This document shows positions 6,844 through 12,614 of a stretch of 12,614 nucleotides of DNA, piece after piece (the stretch's first letter is position 1; each line of letters begins with the position of its first letter). Below the pieces are notes generated by a model. That model was given only the letters and a program-made list of their open reading frames with translations. It searched no databases and was not told the origin of the DNA. A program made the translations under genes and the position numbers. The stretch is from JAKZSU01 sp047517485 (lineage in GTDB: Bacteria; Pseudomonadota; Alphaproteobacteria; UBA7887), in assembly GCA_047517485.1 (NCBI GenBank), contig JAKZSU010000243.1:1-12614 (forward strand), given 5' to 3'.

Positions 6844-8232
6844 CTACAGAATGATCAACTTGGCAAGCCCAAGAAAGGCAAAGAAACCAACGACATCGGT
6901 GACAGTGGTGAGAAAAATTCCAGCGCTAATCGCGGGGTCGACGCCGGCCCGTGACAGGCCCAGCGGAATCAACATCCCGGCGGCGCCGGCGACCAGCAAA
7001 TTGATGATCATCGCGAGACCGATAACCAGGCCGATGACCGGACTGGCGAACCACAGCGAGGCCACCAACGCGGCGAGCACCGCGAAGATCAACCCGTTGG
7101 TGCCGCCGACGATGCATTCCTTCCACAGGATGCGCCCTGCGTTGGCCGCGGTGAGTTCATGGGTCGCCAGCGCGCGCACCGCGACGGTCAGGGTCTGGGT
7201 TCCCGCATTGCCGCCCATCGAGGCGACGATCGGCATCAAAATAGCGAGCGCGATGATCTGTTCGATGGTATCGGCGAACACCGCGATGGTCAGCGAGGCG
7301 ATGACCGCGGTGATCAGATTGACCAACAGCCAGACCCATCGGCGGCGCACGGTCTGCAGCGGCGGCAGATGGAGATCGCCTTCCGCGGTGACGCCGCCGA
7401 GGCGATGGATATCCTCCTCCGCCTCTTCGCGCATGACGTCGACGACATCGTCGACGGTGATCTGGCCGAGCAGCCGCCCGTCGGGACCGACTACCGGGGC
7501 CGACGCGAGATCATATTGGTCGAATTGGTAGGCGACGTCTTCCTGATCCATCTCGACCGCGATCGAATGGAGCTCGACCTGCATGATGTCGGCAACGCCG
7601 ACGGTGCGTCGGGTCCGCATGGCACGATGGAGCGGCACGGTCCCGATCGGCCGATGGCGCGGGTCGACGACAAAAATCTCATAGAATTCGTCGGGCAGAT
7701 CGTCGCTTTCGCGCAACCAATCGATGACCTGGCCAACGGTCCAGTAGGCCGGCACCGCGACATAGTCGCGCTGCATCAGGCGGCCGGCGCTATTGTCGGG
7801 ATAGGCGAGCGCGGCTTCGACGAGCTCTCGATCGGCGGCCGGCATCGCCGCAAGTACCTGGCGCTGGGAGACGGCGTCGAGATCCTCGATCAGATAAGTT
7901 GCGTCGTCGGTGTCGAGTTCGGCCGCCGCGGCGGCGATGGCGGCCGGATCGATATCCTCGAGGACACGATCGCGCACATGCTCGTCGAGATCGGCCAAGA
8001 CCTCGGGGTCGAGCGACGAGCCGAGCGCGACGATCAAGTCATGGCGATCATCGGCCCTGAGTGCCTCGAGCATGTCGGCGAGATCCGCGGCATGCAGATG
8101 CGCGACAAGCATCAGCGCGTCGTCGGTCCGGCTTTCGCCGAGCGCGTCTTTAACCGCGCGGACGAAGTCCGGCGTCACCGCCATCGGGTCGACGGCGAGA
8201 TCGGTTTCCACGGTGTCGAGGGGGTCACTCAT
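6844..8232 (-). CDS. mgtE: Magnesium channel/transporter MgtE
   Basis: A 462-residue MgtE-family Mg2+ channel of the inner membrane, close to the usual 450. An acidic cytosolic N domain (about 20-140) is followed by YPDNSAGRLMQ (144-154), two CBS domains (about 152-210 and 213-272) and five predicted membrane segments (about 300-462). The pore region carries LMPIVASMGGNAGTQ (332-346), and the last segment has TTVTDVVGFF with D446, matching the ion-binding aspartate of the Thermus protein. The many Asp/Glu residues in the N and CBS domains fit the known closing of the channel by bound Mg2+. The ATG start has no clear Shine-Dalgarno sequence. No Mg2+ riboswitch is apparent in the 129 bp upstream. 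It lies downstream of a tRNA gene on the same strand. Confidence 0.95.
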   Translation of the reverse strand: MSDPLDTVETDLAVDPMAVTPDFVRAVKDALGESRTDDALMLVAHLHAADLADMLEALRADDRHDLIVALGSSLDPEVLADLDEHVRDRVLEDIDPAAIAAAAAELDTDDATYLIEDLDAVSQRQVLAAMPAADRELVEAALAYPDNSAGRLMQRDYVAVPAYWTVGQVIDWLRESDDLPDEFYEIFVVDPRHRPIGTVPLHRAMRTRRTVGVADIMQVELHSIAVEMDQEDVAYQFDQYDLASAPVVGPDGRLLGQITVDDVVDVMREEAEEDIHRLGGVTAEGDLHLPPLQTVRRRWVWLLVNLITAVIASLTIAVFADTIEQIIALAILMPIVASMGGNAGTQTLTVAVRALATHELTAANAGRILWKECIVGGTNGLIFAVLAALVASLWFASPVIGLVIGLAMIINLLVAGAAGMLIPLGLSRAGVDPAISAGIFLTTVTDVVGFFAFLGLAKLIIL

Positions 8233-8361
8233 CGCTCAAACCCGGACCATGCCGCCGCCGGATGCCAATCATGGTCATGCCTCCAAACCGGCTGGTAAAA
8301 AGCCGCGGCAACGGAGCGTTCCGTCCGGGTTCAGCGGCTCTCGCTCTCGGCGATATATAAT

Positions 8362-8448
8362 TGGTGCGGTCGAGAAGACTCGAACTTCCACGGGATTGCT
8401 CCCACAGCGACCTCAACGCTGCGCGTCTACCAGTTCCGCCACGACCGC
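8362..8448 (-). tRNA. tRNA-Leu (anticodon GAG), CCA end encoded
   Basis: Read on the minus strand this folds as a complete class II tRNA. The acceptor arm GCGGTCG (8448-8442) pairs with CGACCGC (8372-8366), followed by discriminator A and an encoded CCA (8364-8362). A D-arm with GGTAGACGC, an anticodon stem CAGCG/CGCTG around TTGAGGT (anticodon GAG at 8414-8412), a long leucine-type variable arm and a T-arm with GTTCGAGTC are all present. It decodes CUC and CUU. It ends about 130 nt before mgtE on the same strand and is divergent from lipB. Confidence 0.97.
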
Positions 8449-8475
8449 ACGGTGCCCACCGAGGGCACGAGTGGC

Positions 8476-8504
8476 GGGATAGCAAATCTGCCGCGAACGC
8501 GCAA
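8476..8504 (-). promoter_or_regulatory. Possible promoter of tRNA-Leu
   Basis: On the minus strand TTGCGC (8504-8499) and TATCCC (8481-8476) are 17 nt apart, with a GC-rich discriminator after the -10, as is usual for stable-RNA promoters. Each box matches only three of six consensus bases. The predicted start would lie about 20 nt before the mature 5' end. Confidence 0.35.
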
Positions 8505-8524
8505 CACGTGATAGGATTCAGGCC

Positions 8525-9226
8525 ATGGATTCCGTCGAATGGAAAACAACCGACGAGCTGGTCGACTACGCCAGCGCGGTGAGCGCGATGGAAGCGCGGG
8601 TGGCGGCAATTCGCGCCGGCGCGGCGCGCGAACTCGCTTGGCTGGTCGAACATCCGCCGCTTTATACCCGCGGCACCAGCGCCGATACGTCGGAATTGGT
8701 CGAGCCGGCGCGCTTTCCGGTGCACGAGACCGGCCGCGGCGGACGTTACACCTATCATGGCCCGGGCCAGCGCGTGGCCTACGTGATGCTCAATCTGCGC
8801 GGCACGGGCCGCCAGCCCGACCTCAGACGCTTCGTCCGTGATCTCGAGGACTGGCTGATCGATACCGTCGCCGATTTCGGCATCACCGCGTTTCGCCGCG
8901 ACGGCCGGATTGGGGTGTGGGTCGAGCACCCGAGCCGTGGCGAGGCCAAGATCGGCGCGCTTGGGGTGCGGGTACGCCATTGGGTGACCTATCACGGCGT
9001 CTCGCTCAACATCGAACCCGATCTCGCGCATTACGGCGGCATCGTGCCGTGCGGCATTCCGGATTACGCGGTAACGTCGCTGGTCGATCTCGGCTTGCCG
9101 GTCACCATGGCCGAGGTGGATGCGCGCCTGTGGGTCCATTTCGAGGCCCGGTTCGGCGCGACGGTAGCGGCGCCGGGCGCTGACGGCGCCGAGATATCCT
9201 CGCAGTTGGTCGGGCATGACGCTTGA
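8525..9226 (+). CDS. lipB: Lipoyl(octanoyl) transferase LipB
   Basis: A 233-residue cytosolic enzyme that moves octanoyl groups from acyl carrier protein to lipoyl domains of 2-oxo-acid dehydrogenases and the glycine cleavage H protein, the first step of lipoate synthesis. The signature RGGRYTYHGPGQ is at 71-82. K142 in AKIGALGVRV and C176 in GIVPCGI correspond to the Lys-Cys pair of the acyl-thioester mechanism, with SLNIEPDL between them. The length is normal for the family. A weak AGG-rich stretch precedes the ATG. The reading frame overlaps the next gene by 11 nt, so the two are probably co-transcribed and translationally coupled. lipA is not in the window. Confidence 0.95.
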   Translation: MDSVEWKTTDELVDYASAVSAMEARVAAIRAGAARELAWLVEHPPLYTRGTSADTSELVEPARFPVHETGRGGRYTYHGPGQRVAYVMLNLRGTGRQPDLRRFVRDLEDWLIDTVADFGITAFRRDGRIGVWVEHPSRGEAKIGALGVRVRHWVTYHGVSLNIEPDLAHYGGIVPCGIPDYAVTSLVDLGLPVTMAEVDARLWVHFEARFGATVAAPGADGAEISSQLVGHDA

Positions 9227-9404
9227 AATGCGCCCGACATGCGAGCGCTGCGAGGCGGCGCTGCCGGCGATGGGCGAAGCGTATATTTGTTCCTACGAAT
9301 GTACCTTTTGTGCGAGCTGCACCCACGCCATGAAGGCGACCTGTCCCAATTGCGGCGGTGAGTTGATGCGGCGCCCACGACGGCGGCCGACGCCGGCGGA
9401 TTGA
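9216..9404 (+). CDS. DUF1272 family small zinc-binding protein
   Basis: A 62-residue protein with eight cysteines in four pairs (C9/C12, C25/C29, C32/C35, C43/C46), matching DUF1272 (PF06906), which begins LEMRPxCExC and contains ICSxECTFCxxC and CPNCGGEL. The spacing suggests a double zinc ribbon. A basic Arg/Pro-rich tail follows (50-60) and could bind nucleic acid. The family has no established function. The ATG lies 11 nt inside the end of lipB in another frame, so translation is probably coupled; whether this neighbourhood is conserved elsewhere needs a genome survey. Confidence 0.9.
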   Translation: MTLEMRPTCERCEAALPAMGEAYICSYECTFCASCTHAMKATCPNCGGELMRRPRRRPTPAD

Positions 9405-9425
9405 CGCGACGTTTTGTATGAGGCC

Positions 9426-9719
9426 CTACACGGTTGGTTTCTGAACGAAGCCGGTGCCGACCATGCCCTGGGCGGCCTCGATTTCGACAGTATCGACGCG
9501 CGCCGCCGGCGGTCCTTCACCACACAAAGCAAGCATGGCATCGACGCGATCCGCGGCGCCGACGAACAGCGCCTCGACCGAACCGTCATGACGGTTGCGC
9601 ACCCAGCCGGCAAGGTCGAGGCGCCTCGCCTGATCGACGGTCCAGCCGCGAAACCACACGCCCTGGACCCGCCCGCCTATGCGAACCCGCACCGCCTTTT
9701 GATCGTCCGTCAACGCCAT
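9426..9719 (-). CDS. acyP: Acylphosphatase
   Basis: A small cytosolic enzyme (97 residues from this start) that hydrolyses acyl phosphates such as acetyl phosphate and carbamoyl phosphate. The family signature GRVQGVWFR (16-24) carries the catalytic arginine R24. GWVRNRHDGSVEA (38-50) carries the catalytic asparagine N42. The open frame extends back to 9875, but acylphosphatases are about 90 residues and the extra sequence is not conserved-looking. I chose the ATG at 9719 because GGAAG lies 8 nt before it; the ATG at 9725 is only 2-3 nt from that site. It is divergent from the NTF2-like gene with a gap of 67 bp. Confidence 0.93.
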   Translation of the reverse strand: MALTDDQKAVRVRIGGRVQGVWFRGWTVDQARRLDLAGWVRNRHDGSVEALFVGAADRVDAMLALCGEGPPAARVDTVEIEAAQGMVGTGFVQKPTV

Positions 9720-9786
9720 TGCCATCTCTTCCGTGCCGACCGATGATGATGCCAGCCCTGTCGCCCCTGGCAAGAGAGTGCGCACA

Positions 9787-10275
9787 ATGGATTTCGCCGA
9801 TCTGACCAAACGCTTTTGCACCGCCGCCTGCACCGGCGGCGCCGAACTCGCCGCGGTATTCACCGAGTTCGGCACCTATCATGACGGATTCTACGGCGAG
9901 TTCATGGGGCGCGACGCGATCGCCGATATGATCGACAATTACTTCCGCCGCGACGCCGAGGACTTCGTCTGGGAGATGTACGAGCAAGCGCACGGCGGCG
10001 ACATCGGCTATGCGCGCTATCGCTTCGGCTATACCTCGAAACTCGACGGCCACGCCGGCACCCGGGTGGTGTTCACCGGGATCAGCCGGTTCCGCCTCGA
10101 GGGCGATCTGATCGCGCATTACACGGAAATCTTCGACCCCGGCGTCAGCATGACGCAACTCGGATTCTCCGCCGAGCGCATCGCCAAGCGCGCGCGGCGA
10201 TCGGCGCAGGCGCTGAGGGGCGAGCCGGAAATGGAAAAGTTTCTCGCCGGCGCCGACGTGACGTTGTCAAGATAA
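9787..10275 (+). CDS. NTF2-like / SnoaL-type protein
   Basis: A 162-residue soluble protein whose pattern fits the SnoaL-like cone fold of the NTF2 superfamily: an N-terminal helix pair, YHDGFYGEFMGRDAIADMIDNYF (31-53), strand-rich YARYRFGYTSKL...TRVVFTGISRFRLEGDLIAHYTEIFDPG (75-119) and a C-terminal helix with GFSAERIAKRARR. Members include small-molecule isomerases, hydrolases and binding proteins; catalytic residues are not shared, so no reaction can be assigned. The ATG at 9787 follows AAGAGAG by about 8 nt. A GTG at 9733 would add 18 residues but lacks a ribosome site. It shares the 9720-9786 gap with the divergent acylphosphatase gene. Confidence 0.8.
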   Translation: MDFADLTKRFCTAACTGGAELAAVFTEFGTYHDGFYGEFMGRDAIADMIDNYFRRDAEDFVWEMYEQAHGGDIGYARYRFGYTSKLDGHAGTRVVFTGISRFRLEGDLIAHYTEIFDPGVSMTQLGFSAERIAKRARRSAQALRGEPEMEKFLAGADVTLSR

Positions 10276-10499
10276 CGCGCCGCTGTTCGGCTTCGGACGG
10301 AAGGCGCAAGACCGCCCCGAATAAGCGACAATATTCGGTGTGTGGCGATCGCCGGTCAATCAGCGCCGCCAACGGACTTCCGCGCCCCTCGGTATGGCGT
10401 GGGCGAATAATTTCGACTCTTTATACAATTTATGATAGTTTTAATTAAATTCTTACCATTTAAACGTGCTAAACCAGAGTTGATTAGGAGCTATGGGCG
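10276..10499 (+). promoter_or_regulatory. Intergenic region with AT-rich promoter-like DNA before the 10500 gene
   Basis: This 224-bp gap begins with a weak hairpin CCGAATA (10317-10323)/TATTCGG (10332-10338) without a T tract. About 10405-10480 is abruptly AT-rich, with TTTATACAATTTATGATAG near 10420-10439, and probably holds the promoter of the following gene, though I cannot pair a -35 with a -10 confidently. AGGAG at 10486-10490, 9 nt before the ATG, is the ribosome site. Confidence 0.4.
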
Positions 10500-11321
10500 A
10501 TGTCTGCAGCTTTGATGATACGCGATGGTGAGCCAAGTTGGTGGAATAGTCCTGACATATGGGTCGTGTCCGGCGAGGATCCGAACGGCACACCGGGTAC
10601 GCCGATCGCCGGCCGGACAGCCTATGTTTGGGCGCGGGTGCACAATATCGAGGGCGAAAACGTCACCAATGCCCAGGTAAATTATTGGTGGTCGAACCCG
10701 GCCGCCGGAGTCATGCGCAGCACCTCGACACTGATCGGGACCTCCTCGGTCTCGCTCAATGCCGGCGACGTCAAGGAGGTGTTGTGTGTCGTCCCCTGGG
10801 TGCCGGTGATTGTCAATAACGGCCACGAGTGCCTGGTCGCGGAAGTCATCCATCCCGCCGATCCGCTGCCGCAACCGCTGCCGGACGCGTTCTCGCCGGC
10901 GACGTATCGTCAAATTGCGCAGCGCAATATCAACGTGCTCGTGATGTCTCAGTCGATGAGCCGCGTCATCCAGCTAACCGCGCCGCCGCGAAAGGCCGTG
11001 CGATACCTGGTCTCATTCGAACGGGGCGCCGAGGTAACGCCCGAGCTCCTGAAGTCCTTGGGTCATCCCAAACTGAAACCAGCCGACAAGGCGGTGATAA
11101 AGGCCGGCTTCACCGCCGACCCCGGATGCCCGGACCCCGATGACAAGACTCTCGAACTAGAAATCGCATTGGACCTCGAAGCCGGCGAGGTCGGCGCCGT
11201 GCATTTTCACATGTGGCCACCTGAAATCGCATACGGCACCTATGTTCCGATCGATGTCACGGCGCGCACCGAGGATGGTCCGGTTGGAGGTTTGACCTTC
11301 GTCGCCACACCGGCACGCTAG
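10500..11321 (+). CDS. Uncharacterised two-domain beta-rich (Ig-like) protein
   Basis: A 273-residue protein without a signal peptide or membrane segment. The first domain (about 15-125) looks like an immunoglobulin/CARDB-type beta sandwich: SPDIWVVSG (17-25), AYVWARVHNIEGENVTNAQVNYWWSNP (41-67), IGTSSVSLNAGDVKEV, then VPWVPV and HECLVAEVIHP (109-119). A Pro-rich linker (120-133) leads to QRNINVLVM (141-149) and a second beta-rich domain (150-273) with an internal helical insert PELLKSLGHPKLKPADKAVIKAGF. I do not recognise an enzymatic motif and do not assign a function. The unrelated gene after it is also beta-rich, so the two may act together. Its TAG stop (11319-11321) is the first three bases of element E3, suggesting the insertion may have set the C-terminus. 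Confidence 0.85.
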   Translation: MSAALMIRDGEPSWWNSPDIWVVSGEDPNGTPGTPIAGRTAYVWARVHNIEGENVTNAQVNYWWSNPAAGVMRSTSTLIGTSSVSLNAGDVKEVLCVVPWVPVIVNNGHECLVAEVIHPADPLPQPLPDAFSPATYRQIAQRNINVLVMSQSMSRVIQLTAPPRKAVRYLVSFERGAEVTPELLKSLGHPKLKPADKAVIKAGFTADPGCPDPDDKTLELEIALDLEAGEVGAVHFHMWPPEIAYGTYVPIDVTARTEDGPVGGLTFVATPAR

Positions 11322-11584
11322 AGCATGTCTTTCCTGGATGGAAGCTGTTTGATGGGACAGATTGGCTTTTCGAGTAGGCGCGGCACGACGGGCGATGCGG
11401 CGCATCGGCCGAGGGTCGCAACGCACACGAAAAGCCAATATGGCCCACCGAAGGCCGCGATCCCGCATCCCGTGGCGTCGTTGCGCGGCTTGCCCGATGG
11501 ACACACATCGCGCGGCACCGCGCGCCTAGCCACGGGATGCGGGATCGCGGTCAAACCGATTCCATCCAGGAAAGCCATGCTCTA
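11319..11584 (-). repeat. Palindromic cloverleaf element E3 (266 bp, inverted copy)
   Basis: Same architecture as E2 but reversed. Terminal inverted repeats 11319-11352 and 11551-11584 read TAGAGC, then ATGTCTTTCCTGGATGGAAG, then CTGTTTGA, with a few differences between arms. Hairpin B comes first (11353-11372/11428-11447, 18 of 20 positions paired), then the spacer CCGAAGG, then hairpin A with perfect 22-bp arms (11455-11476/11529-11550; base CCGCGATCCC) around a 52-nt loop that matches E2's loop at about 48 positions. The element fills nearly the whole gap between two co-oriented genes. Its left end forms a stop codon, and its right end is 1 nt before the GGGAG ribosome site of the next gene. 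No coding content. Confidence 0.88.
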
Positions 11585-11597
11585 AGGGAGTAGGATT

Positions 11598-12041
11598 ATG
11601 CCAGCGACCCCGATGGATATCCGATTACGCCCCTATTCGGTGGAACCCTTCACAAAAGTCATGCTGCCCGACGGCATTTTCGACACCGCCCTGTTCAGTC
11701 AGGAAATCACCTGCCATTACACCAACGAATCCGCTGCGACACTGCACAACGTTACGATTTATCTCGAAGGCGTGGGGGACCCGGGCATCGTCCCGGTGCC
11801 ACGAACGCATACTTTCGGCGAGATCCCCGCGGGCGCTTCGGTTCGCGTTGCCTGGCTGGCCGATTTCCGCAACGCGACACCTGGCAAAAAAATAGTTAGC
11901 GTGATAGCGGAAGCGAACGGCCACGACCTTAAACGCGCACTCAAAAAATCTTTGTTTCGAGCACGGTGCGGGATACGACGACCGGCGACTTCCACTGCAC
12001 GATACCCGAGGGCACGTTCATCGTTTCCCGACTGGAAGTGA
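11598..12041 (+). pseudogene. 5' part of a frameshifted beta-rich membrane-anchored protein
   Basis: From the ATG (GGGAG lies 7 nt upstream) the frame reads well for 117 codons and ends in AEANGHDLKRALKK. After a run of six A (11943-11948) it becomes Arg-rich, shadow-like sequence and stops at 12039-12041. The -1 frame takes over exactly there (KKIFVSSTVRDTTTGDF...) and stays open to the window edge with normal codon use. The 117 residues look like an Ig/CARDB-type beta sandwich: ITCHYTNESAATLHNVTIYLEGVGDPG, GEIPAGASVRVAWLADF and GKKIVSVIAEANG. A one-base loss in the A run, a sequence error, or recoding could each explain it. As read, the product is 147 residues with about 30 wrong ones at the end. 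No recognised function. Confidence 0.75.
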
Positions 12042-12614
12042 TCGGGCCGCGCAACAAATGGCGGCCGTGCAGCGATAGGGACGAAAAATGTGTGCCGAGT
12101 TCGGGCCCGTGGGTCCCGGCCCGGCTGACCATCACCTTCGTGCCGAACCCCGGTTACGCCGGCATCCACGGCGACCTGCCGTTCTCCGACCCGTGGTGGA
12201 AGATTCTGGCGTGGATCATTTTCGCGATCGCCACGATCGTCGCGATCGTCGCCGCCGCCCATGGCGAAGGCACGGCGGGCACCGCGGTCTCCGGTGAATT
12301 CGACGAGACCACCGGCGATGTCGATTGCTGCGAACCGGATCCGGGCGGCATTCCCGGCGACTCGACCACCGTCGCCGGCGTTGCCTCGATCATCGCGACG
12401 ACGGCATTGGCGGTCGGCTTGTCGGATGACGCCGATCCGTGGTGGCGGGGCCAGGAAGCGACGCCGCCGGCGAACGGTCTTTTGACCGTGTCTGAAAGCG
12501 TGGATGTCAAGTTTGCCTATCCGGCGGGCGCACCGCAAGCGGGCGAGGCGTATCCGGTGGACGTGGATTGGACCTATGTTCGACACTTGAGCAATGGATC
12601 GACGCTCACCCATA
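11949..12614 (+). pseudogene. 3' part of the frameshifted protein (runs off the window)
   Basis: This is the -1 continuation of the 11598 frame. It is open from 11933 to the edge (about 220 codons) with strongly G/C-ending codons and no good start of its own; a GTG at 11966 is possible. In order it encodes the end of a beta domain (TVRDTTTGDFHC, EGTFIVSRLEVIG), LTITFVPNPGYAGIHGDLPF, a membrane helix after SDPWW (about 12193-12262, KILAWIIFAIATIVAIVAAA), a Gly/Asp-rich stretch with DVDCCEPDPGG, a second hydrophobic segment (about 12366-12422), DPWWRGQEATPP (from about 12435) and another beta segment with VKFAYPAG. It is presumably anchored in the membrane. The paired DPWW motifs and RGQEAT look like a family signature, but I cannot name the family. 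Confidence 0.7.

Noticed and set aside
7159..8298. 379-codon plus-strand open frame
   Set aside because: It is the antisense shadow of mgtE, a clearly recognisable family; the long frame results from high-GC codon bias, and its product resembles nothing known to me.
8233..8361. Mg2+ riboswitch upstream of mgtE
   Set aside because: The 129-bp leader is too short for the M-box as I know it and shows no matching conserved elements.
8225..9217. 330-codon minus-strand open frame
   Set aside because: It runs through the tRNA-Leu gene and antisense to lipB, both certain; no plausible domain.
9733..9786. GTG start for the NTF2-like protein
   Set aside because: No ribosome site before it, whereas the ATG at 9787 has AAGAGAG at proper spacing; the extra residues look non-conserved.
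9720..9875. N-terminal extension of acylphosphatase up to 9875
   Set aside because: The family is about 90 residues, the extension overlaps the start of the NTF2-like gene, and a good ribosome site lies before 9719.
11940..11951. Classical programmed -1 frameshift heptamer
   Set aside because: The site is C AAA AAA T rather than A AAA AAG; no strong downstream stem-loop is evident, so a mutation or sequence error is at least as likely.
11759..12613. 284-codon minus-strand open frame
   Set aside because: Antisense to the frameshifted beta-rich gene; Arg-rich composition typical of a shadow, while the plus strand has membrane helices and family-like motifs.

Overview
The window is GC-rich DNA of alphaproteobacterial type. 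The strongest clues are a DUF1489 protein, which as I recall is essentially confined to that class, together with lipB followed by a DUF1272 zinc protein and the G/C-ending codon usage of every gene. A free-living member of the Rhodospirillales or a relative is my inference. I see no plasmid or phage genes.

Layout. 1-312: an unresolved open tail of an upstream reading frame, then a 134-bp palindromic repeat (R1). 313-2259 (-): a PAS / degenerate GGDEF / EAL protein whose EAL general base is a lysine. 2365-2494: second copy of the repeat (R2), touching the stop codon of a DHDPS-family aldolase gene (2494-3405, -). 3497-3937 (+): DUF1489. 4048-4560 (+): exported GlcG/HbpS (heme-binding family) protein with a terminator-like hairpin. 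4612-4817: palindromic element E1. 4822-5127 (-): ABM-type monooxygenase. 5265-5530: element E2. 5528-6580 (-): leucine-dehydrogenase-type enzyme. 6844-8232 (-): MgtE magnesium channel. 8362-8448 (-): tRNA-Leu(GAG). 8525-9226 and 9216-9404 (+): lipB overlapping a DUF1272 gene. 9426-9719 (-) and 9787-10275 (+): divergent acylphosphatase and NTF2-like genes. 10500-11321 (+): a beta-rich protein of unknown function. 11319-11584: element E3. 11598 to the right edge (+): a second beta-rich, membrane-anchored protein broken by a -1 frameshift.

Most genes are unrelated housekeeping or accessory functions; only lipB-DUF1272 and the last two genes look like operons. The most unusual content is non-coding. 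Three copies of a 206-266 bp element fold into a cloverleaf: a 34-bp closing stem and two hairpins. The loops and stem boundaries are conserved between copies. The middle of the closing stem and one hairpin stem differ from copy to copy, yet the two arms still match within each copy. The element ends sit at gene 3' ends and supply the TAG stop codon of two genes. The other notable locus is the 10500-12614 pair of uncharacterised Ig-like/membrane proteins.
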